The notes under the pieces were generated by a model. The model worked only from the letters and a program-made list of their open reading frames with translations, made no database searches and was not told where the DNA came from. A DNA stretch of 64,000 nt from Acidimicrobiales bacterium (GTDB lineage Bacteria; Actinomycetota; Acidimicrobiia; Acidimicrobiales; Bog-793): positions 1 to 64,000 of the forward strand of contig DATLTN010000038.1 in NCBI GenBank assembly GCA_035533595.1, in the 5' to 3' direction. Shown here in pieces: positions 34,100 to 42,867 of this stretch (positions are counted from its first letter, which is position 1; every line of letters begins with the position of its first letter). The position numbers were made by a program, and so were the translations under genes.

Positions 34100-35555
34100 C
34101 GGTCTCAGCGGGCGCCGCGCCCCCGACCCAGGAGACGAGCGCGGCGACCATCGCCGCCGCCGACGGCGTCGCCGCCTCGACGAAGGCAACGCCGAGCGCC
34201 CCGAGGCGCGCCGCGGTCGTCGGACCGATCGCCACCGCGACCCGCCCGAGGCGCTCCGCCCCGGCGAGCCCGAGGTAGCCGTCGACGGCCGAGGGCGAGG
34301 CGAAGACGACGGCGTCACAGCCGACGAGACCGGCGAGCGCCTGGGGGTCGCGGGCGGGGCGGGTCGTCTCGTAGGCGGCCACGGCCTCCACCTCGATGCC
34401 GCGCGCGGCGAGGCCCTCCTCGAGCTCTGCACCGCCACCGCTCGCCCGCGCGACGAGGACACGCCCCGTGCCGGGCGAGGCGGGGAAGGCCGCGAGCAGG
34501 CCCGCCGCGCTCGCCGTCCTCGGGATGAGGTCGGCGACCACGCCGTGGCCGGCGAGCGCCGCTGCGGTCGCCGGGCCGACCGCAGCGACGCGCACGCCGC
34601 CGAGTTCTCGGGCGTCGTGCAGCAGCGAGAACACGGCCGCGACGGCGTTCTCTGAGGCGACGACGAGCCAGTCCCCGGCGCCGAGGCGCCCGAGGGCGGC
34701 GGCGAGGGCGGCGCCACCGTCGGGCGGGGGCGCGACGGCGATCGTCGGGAAGCAGATGACGGCCGCGCCCCGCTCCTCGAGGAGCGCGACGAGCCCCTCG
34801 GACTGCTCGGCGCGACGGGTGACGACCACCCGCAGCCCGGACAGCGGCCGGGACTCGAAGGAGAACAGGCGCTCGCCAGCGACGGCGCCGATGACGAGGG
34901 TCACCGGACTCTCGAGCGTCGCCGCCCGCAGGCCGGCGAGGGTGGTGCGCTCGCTCCGCTGGTTCGGAAGGCTGCCCGAGCGGACGGCGATCGCCGGGGT
35001 CTCCGGCGCCATCCCCGCCCGCAGAAGGCGCTCGGCGAGGGGGCGCACGGTGGCCGCGGCCATCAGCACGACGAGCGTCGCGCCCGAGCGGGCGAGCTCC
35101 TCCAGCCCCTCGGCGCCGTCGGGGTCGTGCCCGGTGAGGACGACCACGGCCGAGGCGGCGCCGCGCAGCGTCACTGGCACCCCCGCGAGGGCGGGGACGG
35201 CGAGGGCCGCGGAGAGGCCGGGGACGACCTCGTAGGGGACCCCGGCCTCCTCGAGGGCAAGCGCCTCCTCGCCGCCGCGGCCGAAGAGGTAGGGGTCGCC
35301 CCCCTTCAGACGGACGACGCTGCCGTCGCGCCCCTTGTCGACGAGGAGGGCGTTGATCTCCTGCTGGCTCATCTCCTTTGACCCGGGGCGCTTGCCGACG
35401 TCGAGCACGGTCGCCCCGGAGCCCGCGAGCGCGAGGACGCGGGCGTCGACGAGGCGGTCGTGCACGAGCAGGTCGCAGCGGGAGACGAGCGCCGCGGCGC
35501 GCAGCGTGAGCAGCCCGGGATCGCCCGGCCCGGCACCGACGAGGTAGACGGTCAC
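34062..35555 (-). CDS. cobA-hemD: Uroporphyrinogen-III C-methyltransferase / uroporphyrinogen-III synthase fusion
   Basis: The 497-residue product joins two enzymes. Residues 1-240 are a SUMT (VYLVGAGPGDPGLLTLRA, RLKGGDPYLFGRGGEEA, VPGLSAALAVPALAGVP), which methylates uroporphyrinogen III to precorrin-2 using SAM. Residues 250-480 are HemD (LRVVVTRRAEQSEGLVALLE; FASPSAVDGYL). The fusion is common in Actinobacteria and Firmicutes. GTG at 35555 overlaps the hemC stop as GTGA. With hemC and hemA upstream this is a tetrapyrrole operon. Confidence 0.93.
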   Translation of the reverse strand: MTVYLVGAGPGDPGLLTLRAAALVSRCDLLVHDRLVDARVLALAGSGATVLDVGKRPGSKEMSQQEINALLVDKGRDGSVVRLKGGDPYLFGRGGEEALALEEAGVPYEVVPGLSAALAVPALAGVPVTLRGAASAVVVLTGHDPDGAEGLEELARSGATLVVLMAAATVRPLAERLLRAGMAPETPAIAVRSGSLPNQRSERTTLAGLRAATLESPVTLVIGAVAGERLFSFESRPLSGLRVVVTRRAEQSEGLVALLEERGAAVICFPTIAVAPPPDGGAALAAALGRLGAGDWLVVASENAVAAVFSLLHDARELGGVRVAAVGPATAAALAGHGVVADLIPRTASAAGLLAAFPASPGTGRVLVARASGGGAELEEGLAARGIEVEAVAAYETTRPARDPQALAGLVGCDAVVFASPSAVDGYLGLAGAERLGRVAVAIGPTTAARLGALGVAFVEAATPSAAAMVAALVSWVGGAAPAETATSPARARRARP

Positions 35556-36457
35556 CCGAGCGCGGCGCCGAGGAGGCTGCGGCCGCCGTCCTCGTCCAAG
35601 AGCGCGGTCGCGAGCGCGCTGCCGAGGGCGAGCGGCTCGTCCCCCGTCGCGCCGCGGCGCAGCACGACGTGGCCGTCGCCGCTCGCGAGGAGCGCCTGCA
35701 GACGGATCGGGCCGCACGCGCCGGCCGCCTCGGCGTAGGCGCCGAGGGGCGCGCGGCAGCCTCCGCCTAGCGTCGCGAGAAAGGCGCGCTCAGCGTCGAG
35801 CGCCCGGTGCAGCGCGACGTCGTCGATCGCGGCGAGCGCGGCGAGCGCCTCGGCGTCGTCCTCCCGGCAACGCAGCGCGAGCGCCCCCTGGCCGACCATC
35901 GGCAGCATCGTCGAGAAGTCCAGCACCTCGGCGTCGGCGGGGACGATCGCCATCCGCTCGAGGGCGGCGGCCGCGACGACGACCGCGACGGAGGGGCCGG
36001 CCCGCTCGAGGCGGCGCCCGATGTTCCCGCGCAGCTCGCCGAAGAGCAGGTCGGGCCGTCGGTGGGCGAGCTGCGCGCGCCGCCGCACGGAGCCGGTGAG
36101 GACGAGGGCGCCGGGGGTGAGGTCCTCGAGGCGGCCGCCGACGAGCACGTCGCGCGGGTCGGCACGCTCGGGGACGGCGGCGAGCACGAGGCTCCCGTCG
36201 TCGGTCGCCGCCGGCAGGTCCTTCGCGCTGTGCACCGCGATTTCGGCGCGCCCGGCGAGCACGGCGCGCTCGATCGCGTTGGTGAAGGCCCCCCAGGTGC
36301 CGAGCTCGGCGATCGGCACCTCCTGACGCTGATCTCCCTCGGACTCGACCGTAACGACCTCGGCACCCTCCACCCCGGCCGCGGCGAGGAGGGCCTGGAC
36401 CCGCCGGGCCTGCACGAGGGCGAGCGGGCTCGACCGGGTCGCGAGCCGGAGGGTCAC
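35552..36457 (-). CDS. hemC: Hydroxymethylbilane synthase (porphobilinogen deaminase)
   Basis: The 301-residue enzyme polymerises four porphobilinogens. Visible blocks are RLATRSSPLALVQARRV, IAVHSAKDLPA, VGQGALALRCRE and LGGGCRAPLGAYAE, whose cysteine holds the dipyrromethane cofactor. GTG start, five bases after the hemA stop. Length is typical. Confidence 0.96.
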   Translation of the reverse strand: MTLRLATRSSPLALVQARRVQALLAAAGVEGAEVVTVESEGDQRQEVPIAELGTWGAFTNAIERAVLAGRAEIAVHSAKDLPAATDDGSLVLAAVPERADPRDVLVGGRLEDLTPGALVLTGSVRRRAQLAHRRPDLLFGELRGNIGRRLERAGPSVAVVVAAAALERMAIVPADAEVLDFSTMLPMVGQGALALRCREDDAEALAALAAIDDVALHRALDAERAFLATLGGGCRAPLGAYAEAAGACGPIRLQALLASGDGHVVLRRGATGDEPLALGSALATALLDEDGGRSLLGAALG

Positions 36458-36462
36458 CGCCG

Positions 36463-37725
36463 CTACAGGTCGAACAACGAGCGCAGCGCCTCCGCGAGGC
36501 GCTCGCCGCGCGCGGAGCCCGCGGCGGCCTTCAGCTGCGCGGTCGGTTCGTGGAGGAGCTTGGCGACGAGGGAGCGCGTCAACCGCTCGACGAGCGCGCG
36601 CTCCTCCTCGCCGAGGGCCCCCGCGAGCCGCTCCACCTCCGCGGCGCGTAGCCGCTCTGCTTGCTCGCGCAGCGCGGTCACGAGGGGCGCCGCGGCGCGG
36701 CCACGGGCGTCCGCTCGGTGACGCTCGAGCTCCTCGTCGAGGATCTCGTCGACCTTCCCGAGCTCCGAGCGGCGCGTCGTCATCGCCGCCTCGGCGAGCA
36801 GCCGCAGGTCGTCGATGTCGCGCAGCCGCACCCCGGCGAGCTCGCCGACACGCGGGTCGATGTCGCGCGGCACCGCGGTGTCGATGAGCACGAGCGGCCG
36901 CTCGGGGCGGTTGGCGAGCGCGACGTTGACGTCGGTGACCGACAGCAGCACCTCGTCGCCGGCCGTCGCGCTGATCACCACGTCCGCCGCCCCCACCTCC
37001 TCGGCGAGCGCCCCGAGGCCGACGGCACGGCCGCGCCCGGCGACGAGTGCCTCGGCGCGCGCCGGACGGCGGTTGGCGACCACGAGCTCGGGGGCACCGG
37101 CGAGCTCGCCGAGGGCGGCGACGATCCCCTGCGCCATCTCCCCGGCGCCGACGACGAGGACCCGTCGTCCGCTCAGGTCGTCGCCGAGCTGCTCCTGCGC
37201 CGCGGCCACGGCGACGTGGGCGAGCGAGGTGATGCCGCGCGCGATGCCCGTCTCGTGGCGGGCGCGCTTTCCCGCCTCGAGGGCGTGGCGGAAGAGCGGG
37301 TCGAGCACCGGGCCGAGGCTGCGCTCCTCGCGGGCGCGCGCGGCCGCGTGGCGCACCTGGCGGAGGATCTCCCCCTCCCCGAGCACGGCGGAGTCGACCC
37401 CGGCGGCGACCGCGAAGAGGTGGCGTGCCGCGGCGTCGTCGTAGGCCACCGTGAGGCGCTCCTCGAGCTCGGCGAGCGAGGTCCCCGTTCCGCTGAGGCG
37501 CGCCGCGAAGAATGCGTGGATATCGGCCAGGCCGTCGTGGAAGCGCTCGACGACGGCGTAGACCTCGGTGCGCAGGCAGGTGGACACGATCACCGCCTCG
37601 GCGAGGTGCGGGCTGTCGCCGAGGGCGGCGAGGGCCTTCGGGAGCTCCTCATCGGCGATCGCGAGCCGGTCGAGCAGCTCGAGCGGGGTGTCGCGCTCAT
37701 GCAGTCCGACGACCACCACCGACAC
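36463..37725 (-). CDS. hemA: Glutamyl-tRNA reductase
   Basis: The 420-residue enzyme makes glutamate-1-semialdehyde from glutamyl-tRNA, the entry to the C5 route. The catalytic Cys lies in IVSTCLRTEVYAVVE, where most homologues have STCNRTE. The NADPH domain has VVGAGEMAQGIVAALGELA and VISATAGDEV; the C-terminal dimerisation helix ends the protein. GTG at 37725 follows GGGAGG. First gene of hemA-hemC-cobA/hemD. The 224 bases between it and the upstream HTH gene hold no further gene that I can see. Confidence 0.96.
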   Translation of the reverse strand: MSVVVVGLHERDTPLELLDRLAIADEELPKALAALGDSPHLAEAVIVSTCLRTEVYAVVERFHDGLADIHAFFAARLSGTGTSLAELEERLTVAYDDAAARHLFAVAAGVDSAVLGEGEILRQVRHAAARAREERSLGPVLDPLFRHALEAGKRARHETGIARGITSLAHVAVAAAQEQLGDDLSGRRVLVVGAGEMAQGIVAALGELAGAPELVVANRRPARAEALVAGRGRAVGLGALAEEVGAADVVISATAGDEVLLSVTDVNVALANRPERPLVLIDTAVPRDIDPRVGELAGVRLRDIDDLRLLAEAAMTTRRSELGKVDEILDEELERHRADARGRAAAPLVTALREQAERLRAAEVERLAGALGEEERALVERLTRSLVAKLLHEPTAQLKAAAGSARGERLAEALRSLFDL

Positions 37726-37949
37726 GACGAGGACCTCCCTCTCGGCTCAGATTGCCGGCGTCACCGGCCCCAACAGACTACGAAGTCGCGCCGGGCGACC
37801 GCGCGGGCGGCCGGCGAAGAGGAAGTGTGCTCAACCGCGAGGAGGGCCGCCAATCTCGCGCCGCCGCCGGGGCGCGACGCGCGCGGGTACGCGCCGTTGC
37901 TCGGGTCCGCGCCGTCACGCGGTGGTGGCGTCGCTCGGCGACGCTCGGC

Positions 37950-38153
37950 TCAACCTGCTTCGGTGAAGCGCTCCGCGAGGTAGCGGTCGACGTCCTCTTC
38001 GCGCAGGCGATAGGACTTGCCGACCCGCACCGCTTGGAGCTGGCCGGAGCTGATCAGTCGGTACACCGTCATGTTCGAGATGCGCAGCACGCGCGCGACC
38101 TCGGCGACCGTGAGGAACTGCGATTTCGTGTAATGGATGGTCAGTGGAATCAC
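37950..38153 (-). CDS. Small excisionase-type helix-turn-helix protein
   Basis: The 67-residue protein is almost entirely one winged MerR/Xis-type HTH: FLTVAEVARVLRISNMTVYR then GQLQAVRVGKSYRLREEDVDRYL. GTG at 38153 follows GGAGAGAG. Such short single-domain proteins are often found next to proC in Actinobacteria and act as developmental or housekeeping regulators; there is no integrase or phage gene nearby, so it is unlikely to be a true excisionase. Confidence 0.85.
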   Translation of the reverse strand: MIPLTIHYTKSQFLTVAEVARVLRISNMTVYRLISSGQLQAVRVGKSYRLREEDVDRYLAERFTEAG

Positions 38154-38278
38154 CTCTCTCCGCGGTCGCGACTGTAGGCGCGCGTGGCGCAAGTGCAAAG
38201 TGGGAGCGCTGAGACGAGCGTGGCGTCAGTGGCGTAGAGGGGCGCTTTCGGCGCGATCTCGGCGCTTCCTCGACGCGC

Positions 38279-39073
38279 TCAGTGCGGCCGTGAGAGCTCC
38301 CGCGAGCGCGCTGTCGCGGCGACGACCGCGTCGAGGAAGGCGGCGCGCAGGCCGGCGCGCTCGAAGACCTGCAGTGCCGCGGCGGTCGTCCCTCCCGGCG
38401 AGGTCACCTCGGCGCGCAGCTGCTCGGCGCTCTGCCCGCTCTCCGAGAGCAGGCGCGCCGCCCCGAGGAGGGTCTGGTTGGCGAGCAGCCGGGCGGCCTC
38501 GCGGCCGAGGCCGGCGAGGACCCCCGCCTCGACGAGCGCCTCCGCGACGAGGAAGACGTAGGCGGGGCCAGACCCCGAGAGGCCGGTGACCGCGTCGAGC
38601 TGGTGCTCGGGGAGGCGGACGACGATGCCCACCGCCTGCAGCACCTCCTCGGCCCAGTCGAGGTCGGCCTCGGCCGCCGAGGCGCCGGCCGCGATCGCCG
38701 TCGCCCCGGCGCCGATGCGCGCCGGAGTGTTCGGCATCGCCCGCACCACCGCGACCGAGGAGCCGAGGTAACCCTCGAGGGTCTCCGTCGTCACGCCGGC
38801 AGCGATCGAGAGGAGGCGTCGAGGCGGGGCGGCGGCGAGCGCCCGGCAGGCGACCTCCACGTCGCCCGGCTTCACCGCGACGACGACGGCCTCGCTAGGG
38901 ACCGGTGACGAGACCACGCCGACGCCGGGGAAGCGCTCCCGGAGCGCCTCGTGGGCCTCGGCGCGCACCTCACAGATCGTGCACTCGCCGGCCGCGACCT
39001 TGCCCTGCGCGAGCAGGCCGCCGAGGAGGGCGCCCCCCATCTGCCCGCCACCGAGGAGCTGCAGCTTGCTCAT
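38279..39073 (-). CDS. proC: Pyrroline-5-carboxylate reductase
   Basis: The 264-residue enzyme has the NADPH motif LLGGGQMGGALLGGLLAQG and the C-terminal signature TGLSGSGPAYVFLVAEALVEAG with VTSPGGTTAAAL. It reduces pyrroline-5-carboxylate to proline. The ATG follows TAACGT by nine bases. It lies upstream of the HTH gene on the same strand, separated by 125 bases. Confidence 0.96.
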   Translation of the reverse strand: MSKLQLLGGGQMGGALLGGLLAQGKVAAGECTICEVRAEAHEALRERFPGVGVVSSPVPSEAVVVAVKPGDVEVACRALAAAPPRRLLSIAAGVTTETLEGYLGSSVAVVRAMPNTPARIGAGATAIAAGASAAEADLDWAEEVLQAVGIVVRLPEHQLDAVTGLSGSGPAYVFLVAEALVEAGVLAGLGREAARLLANQTLLGAARLLSESGQSAEQLRAEVTSPGGTTAAALQVFERAGLRAAFLDAVVAATARSRELSRPH

Positions 39074-39095
39074 GGCGACGAGACGTTAACGGCGC

Positions 39096-40343
39096 TCACC
39101 GGCACTCGACGAGGCTCTTGGCGGTGATCTCGTCGTAGAGGCGGTGCAGCGAGGAGGCCGCCGCCGGCCAGGTGTAGGCCAGGGCGCGCTCGGCGCCGGC
39201 GCCGCCCATCGCCGTGGCCGCGAGGTCGTCGCCGACGAGCAGGTCGAGGCGCTGCGCGAAGCCGTCGACGTCGCGGGGCTCGACCAGGTAGCCGCTCACC
39301 CCCTCCTCGACGAGGCTCGTGAGACCCCCGACCGCGGAGGCGACGACCGGGGTCCCGCATGCCGCAGCCTCGAGGGCGACGAGACCGAACGACTCCGACA
39401 TCGAGGGGACCACGCAAACGTCGGCGGCGCGGTAGAAGGTGGAGAGTGCCTCGTGGCGCTGCGGCGGCATGAACAGCACCCGCCCCCCGAGGCCGAGACG
39501 CTCGACGAGGCGGTGGACGACGCGCACCTCCTCCTCGCCGTGCGGTCCGCTCGGACCGCCGATCACGAGCAGGCGGCAACTGCGGTCAGCGACCTGCGCG
39601 AGCGCCTGCACCGCGATCTCGACGCCCTTCAGCGGCTGGATCCGCCCGACGAACACGAGGAGCGGCCCCTCGGCCTCCGCGCCGATCGCGCGCCGCGCCT
39701 GGGCCTTGTCGCCGGGTGAGAAAAAGGCGTGGTCCACGCCGGGGGCGATGATCTCGATGCGGGCGCGGTCGGCGCCGTAGAGCTCGACGAGCTGGGAGGC
39801 CTCGGCCTCGCACGAGGCGAGGACGGCGTCCGAACAACCGATCACCTCGGACTCCGAGCGGGCGCGTAGCTCGGGGTCGTCGGGGTCGATCTCCTCGGGG
39901 CTCGCCTCCGCCTTCACCCGCTCGAGGGTGTGGAAGGTCGAGACGAGCGGCAGGCCGAGTCGGTGCTTCAGCGCGTGACCGGCGACGCCGGAGAGCCAGT
40001 AGTTGGCGTGGATCGCCTCAGGCGCGTCGGGCTCGTCGTCGGCGTAGGCCGACAGCCGCGCCTCGACGGCGTCGGTGAACGAGCCGACGAAGGCGTGCAG
40101 CGCCCCCTTGGGGAGCGGAGCCTGCGGCCCGGCGACCACGTGGTGGAGGCGGAAGCCCGGCTCCACCTCGACGACGTCGGGCTGCGCAGGGTCGTCCGAG
40201 CGGGTGAAGACGTCACAGACCACCCCGGCGTGGGCGAGGGCCGCGGAGAGCTCGCGCACGTAGACGTTCATCCCCCCGCCGTCGCCCGTCCCGGGCTGGG
40301 CAAGGGGCGAGGTGTGCAGGGAGAGCACGACCAGTCGGCGCAT
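39096..40343 (-). CDS. mshA: Glycosyltransferase family 4, MshA-like (mycothiol)
   Basis: The 415-residue GT-B enzyme has the donor/acceptor features of D-inositol-3-phosphate N-acetylglucosaminyltransferase: SPLAQPGTGDGGGMNVYVRE, HANYWLSGVAGHALK, FHTLERVK, APGVDHAFF, FVGRIQPLKG and the EX7E pair in PSMSESFGLVALEAAACG. MshA makes the first mycothiol intermediate. ATG at 40343 was preferred to one four codons upstream because a TACGAT hexamer overlaps the latter. Sucrose-phosphate-type GT4 relatives are the main alternative. Confidence 0.82.
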   Translation of the reverse strand: MRRLVVLSLHTSPLAQPGTGDGGGMNVYVRELSAALAHAGVVCDVFTRSDDPAQPDVVEVEPGFRLHHVVAGPQAPLPKGALHAFVGSFTDAVEARLSAYADDEPDAPEAIHANYWLSGVAGHALKHRLGLPLVSTFHTLERVKAEASPEEIDPDDPELRARSESEVIGCSDAVLASCEAEASQLVELYGADRARIEIIAPGVDHAFFSPGDKAQARRAIGAEAEGPLLVFVGRIQPLKGVEIAVQALAQVADRSCRLLVIGGPSGPHGEEEVRVVHRLVERLGLGGRVLFMPPQRHEALSTFYRAADVCVVPSMSESFGLVALEAAACGTPVVASAVGGLTSLVEEGVSGYLVEPRDVDGFAQRLDLLVGDDLAATAMGGAGAERALAYTWPAAASSLHRLYDEITAKSLVECR

Positions 40344-40383
40344 CGCGAACGGCATCGTAACGGTGGCCAGGCGTCCGGCTGCC

Positions 40384-40836
40384 TCAGCGGGGGCCGCGGG
40401 GCACGCGGCCGGGGGCCGGCGCGTAGCGGTAGAAGGCGACACCCAGCACCTCGCCCCGCGCGAGCGCCCCGAAGTGACGGGAGTCGGTGCTCACCTGCGC
40501 GTTGTCGCCGCGCACGTGCACGCCTTCGTCGTCGAGGTGGGCGACGCGCTTCACGACGAGCCCTCCCGGCCCGCCCGGGACACGACACACGACGAGGTCC
40601 CCGGCCCGCAACGAGCGGACGCGGCGGACGAGCAACCGCTCACCCTCGTCGAGGGTGGGGAGCATGCTCGGGCCGCTCACGACCACCCGCCGGAGCCCCG
40701 ATAGGCGCACTGCGGCGCCAGCGAGGAAGAAGGCCCCTACCAGGGAAGCGACCCGGCGACGGGGCGGCGGCGGGAGGACGTGATCGGAAGGGAGGTGGTT
40801 AGAGTGAGCGTTATCGCCTGCGCGGGCGACCTCCAC
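40384..40836 (-). CDS. sodX: Nickel-type superoxide dismutase maturation protease (S26 family)
   Basis: The 150-residue signal-peptidase-like protein has one membrane helix (about 29-46), the nucleophile Ser57 in VVSGPSMLPTLDEGERLL, the general base Lys96 in GGLVVKRVAHL and the GDN box at GVHVRGDNAQVSTDSR. Proteins of this type next to sodN remove the SodN leader so that its His becomes residue 1. Start uncertain: GTG at 40836, or ATG at 40881, which would overlap the sodN start. Divergent from sodN, as expected for partners. Confidence 0.88.
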   Translation of the reverse strand: MEVARAGDNAHSNHLPSDHVLPPPPRRRVASLVGAFFLAGAAVRLSGLRRVVVSGPSMLPTLDEGERLLVRRVRSLRAGDLVVCRVPGGPGGLVVKRVAHLDDEGVHVRGDNAQVSTDSRHFGALARGEVLGVAFYRYAPAPGRVPRGPR

Positions 40837-40879
40837 GCGCCCCGAGCGGGCGGAGAACTTCGAGCGAAGGAGTCCTGGC

Positions 40880-41299
40880 ATGCCCCTCATCTCCCGTCTG
40901 TGCAGCCTGCTCGACCTGGTCGCGGCGCCCACCGTGGCACACGCGCACTGCGACCTGCCCTGCGGCATCTACGACCCCGCCCAGGCACGTATCGAAGCCG
41001 AGTCGGTGAAGGCCTGCATGGAGAAGTTCAACGCCTCGGACGACGCGGTCTTCCGGGAGCGGGCAGTGACGATCAAAGAGCAGCGCGCCGACCTCGTGAA
41101 GCACCACCTGTGGGTGCTGTGGACGGACTACTTCAAGCCCGAGCACCTCGACCGTTTTCCCGAGCTGCACGAGGTCTTCTGGAAGACCACCAAGGCCGCC
41201 GGCGAGACGAAGAAGACCAACGACGTCGCCGTGGCGAGCGGCCTCCTCGACGGGATCGCCGAGATCGACCGCATCTTCTGGGAGACCAAGAAGGTCTGA
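40880..41299 (+). CDS. sodN: Nickel superoxide dismutase
   Basis: The 139-residue precursor contains the nickel hook HCDLPCGIY, with cleavage expected between Ala22 and His23 (VAHA/HCDLPC), giving a 117-residue helical subunit typical of hexameric NiSOD. Cys24 and Cys28 and the amine of His23 ligate nickel. The leader is short, as in Streptomyces SodN. A good AAGGAG is eight bases ahead of the ATG. A Fur-family gene 3.7 kb away could be the nickel-responsive regulator, but nothing in the promoter shows this. Confidence 0.97.
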   Translation: MPLISRLCSLLDLVAAPTVAHAHCDLPCGIYDPAQARIEAESVKACMEKFNASDDAVFRERAVTIKEQRADLVKHHLWVLWTDYFKPEHLDRFPELHEVFWKTTKAAGETKKTNDVAVASGLLDGIAEIDRIFWETKKV

Positions 41300-41320
41300 G
41301 CTCGAGAGGGACGCCAGCGA

Positions 41321-41360
41321 GGGCCGGGCGGCGCGGGCAGCTGAACGCGCCGCCCGGCCC
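41321..41360. terminator. Strong bidirectional hairpin after sodN
   Basis: A perfect 15-bp stem (GGGCCGGGCGGCGCG at 41321-41335 with its complement at 41346-41360) and a 10-base loop lie between converging sodN and the zinc-finger gene. It lacks a T run but is by far the most stable hairpin I noticed. Confidence 0.75.
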
Positions 41361-41380
41361 TCGTCGCGTGCGCGACTTCT

Positions 41381-41665
41381 TCAGAACAGGCGCGGCTCGG
41401 CGAGGGGGGCGCGGTCGTGCGCCGCGCAGCGCCGCTCGGAGAGCCGCGCCGCGAGGCGCGGCGCCTCGACGGGGTTGCCACAGATCTCGCAGCGGCCGTA
41501 GCTGCCGTCGTCGACCGCGGCGATCGCCGCCTCGATCGCGGCGAGACGGGCGTCGGCCTCGGCGATGAAGGCGTCGGTCTCGCGGGCGAAGCTGCCCGTC
41601 ACCTCCCCGGCCGCGTCCGCCGGTTCCACCGCGTGCTCCGGCTCCGGCGCCGCCCCGTGCTCCAT
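41381..41665 (-). CDS. DksA/TraR-type C4-like zinc-finger protein
   Basis: The 94-residue protein has a helical N-terminal half with acidic residues and a zinc finger reading CEICGNPV...RRCAAHD. The last ligand of the usual CxxC-x17-CxxC is His here. It is a small member of the DksA/TraR group, which acts through the RNA polymerase secondary channel; whether this short form does so is unknown. ATG start; ends 20 bases beyond the hairpin terminator. Confidence 0.82.
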   Translation of the reverse strand: MEHGAAPEPEHAVEPADAAGEVTGSFARETDAFIAEADARLAAIEAAIAAVDDGSYGRCEICGNPVEAPRLAARLSERRCAAHDRAPLAEPRLF

Positions 41666-41742
41666 CGCGCCAGTCTAGTTCTCGACCCTTAGCCGACGGG
41701 CGTCGTTGCGCTGTGGTGACTGGTTCCGCTATGACCTCCGCC

Positions 41743-42867
41743 ATGCGGGTAGGCATTCCCTCCGAACGCGCCGCGGGCGAGCGGCGGGTGGCGATCGTCC
41801 CCGAGGTCGTCCCCCGCCTCCTCGACGCCGGCCACGAGGTACTCGTCGAACGGGGCGCGGGTGCGGGCGCGTTTCTCCCCGACGTGGCCTTCGCCGAGCG
41901 GGGGGCCGAGCTCGTCGATGGCGACGCGCTCTTCGGCGGCGCCGAGATCCTCTGCAAGGTGCAGCCTCCGAGCAGCGACGAGGTCGCGAGGATGCGGCCC
42001 AACAGCGCGCTCGTGAGCTTCCTCCAGCCCCAGGCGGACCTCGCCCTCGTCGAGCAGCTTCGCGCCCAGCGGGTGAGCGCCTTCAGCCTCGACCTGCTGC
42101 CGCGCATCTCCCGAGCCCAGTCGATGGACGCCCTCTCCTCCCAGGCCCTCGTCGGCGGTTACGCCGCGGTGCTGCTCGGGGCCTCGCGCCTGTCGAAGTT
42201 CTTCCCGATGTTCATGACCGCGGCCGGCACCGTGCCGCCCGCCAAGGTCCTCGTGATCGGGGCGGGGGTCGCCGGGCTGCAGGCGATCGCCACCGCCCGC
42301 CGCCTCGGGGCCCTCGTGCGCGGCCACGACGTGCGCCCCGCGGCGCGCGAGGAGGTCGAGAGCCTCGGCGCGACCTTCGTCGCCCTCCCGCTCGAGTCCC
42401 TCGCGGGCGAGGGCGGCTACGCGCGGGTCGCCTCCGACGAGTTCCTCGACCGCCAGCGCGAGCTCATCGCCCGCGAGGTCGCCGCCTCGGACGTGGTGAT
42501 CACGACGGCGGCGGTGCCCGGGCGGCCCGCTCCCTTGATCGTCACCACCGCGATGGTCGAGGCGATGACCGCCGGCAGCGTGATCGTCGACCTCGCCGCC
42601 GAGAGCGGCGGGAACTGCGAGGTGTCGCGCGCCGGCGAAGAGGTGCTGCACGGCCAGGTACGCGTCATCGGGGTCCAGAACCTGCCGAGCTCGGTCGCCC
42701 TCCACGCGAGCTTCCTCTACGCGCGCAACGTCGCCGCCTTCCTCGCGCTCTTGGCGCCGGACGCCATCTTCGCCCCCGACTTCGCCGACGAGCTCGTGAG
42801 CGGGACCTGCGTCACGCACCGCGGCGAGATCGTGCACGCCCCCACCCGAGAGCTGGTCGTGCGGTGA
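41743..42867 (+). CDS. pntAA: NAD(P) transhydrogenase subunit alpha, part 1 (NAD-binding domain I)
   Basis: The 374-residue protein resembles alanine dehydrogenase/PntA domain I: VGIPSERAAGERRVAIVPEV, SFLQPQADLALVEQL, SRAQSMDALSSQALVGGYAA and VLVIGAGVAGLQAIATARRLGA. It binds NAD(H) in proton-translocating transhydrogenase. ATG at 41743 follows TATGAC by seven bases; two upstream in-frame starts (41713, 41731) would add non-conserved residues. GTGA overlap with the next gene. Confidence 0.95.
   Translation: MRVGIPSERAAGERRVAIVPEVVPRLLDAGHEVLVERGAGAGAFLPDVAFAERGAELVDGDALFGGAEILCKVQPPSSDEVARMRPNSALVSFLQPQADLALVEQLRAQRVSAFSLDLLPRISRAQSMDALSSQALVGGYAAVLLGASRLSKFFPMFMTAAGTVPPAKVLVIGAGVAGLQAIATARRLGALVRGHDVRPAAREEVESLGATFVALPLESLAGEGGYARVASDEFLDRQRELIAREVAASDVVITTAAVPGRPAPLIVTTAMVEAMTAGSVIVDLAAESGGNCEVSRAGEEVLHGQVRVIGVQNLPSSVALHASFLYARNVAAFLALLAPDAIFAPDFADELVSGTCVTHRGEIVHAPTRELVVR

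Noticed and set aside
37950-38153. Prophage or integrative element signalled by an excisionase-like gene
   Set aside because: No integrase, attachment repeat or tRNA target nearby; such HTH genes sit beside proC as ordinary chromosomal genes.
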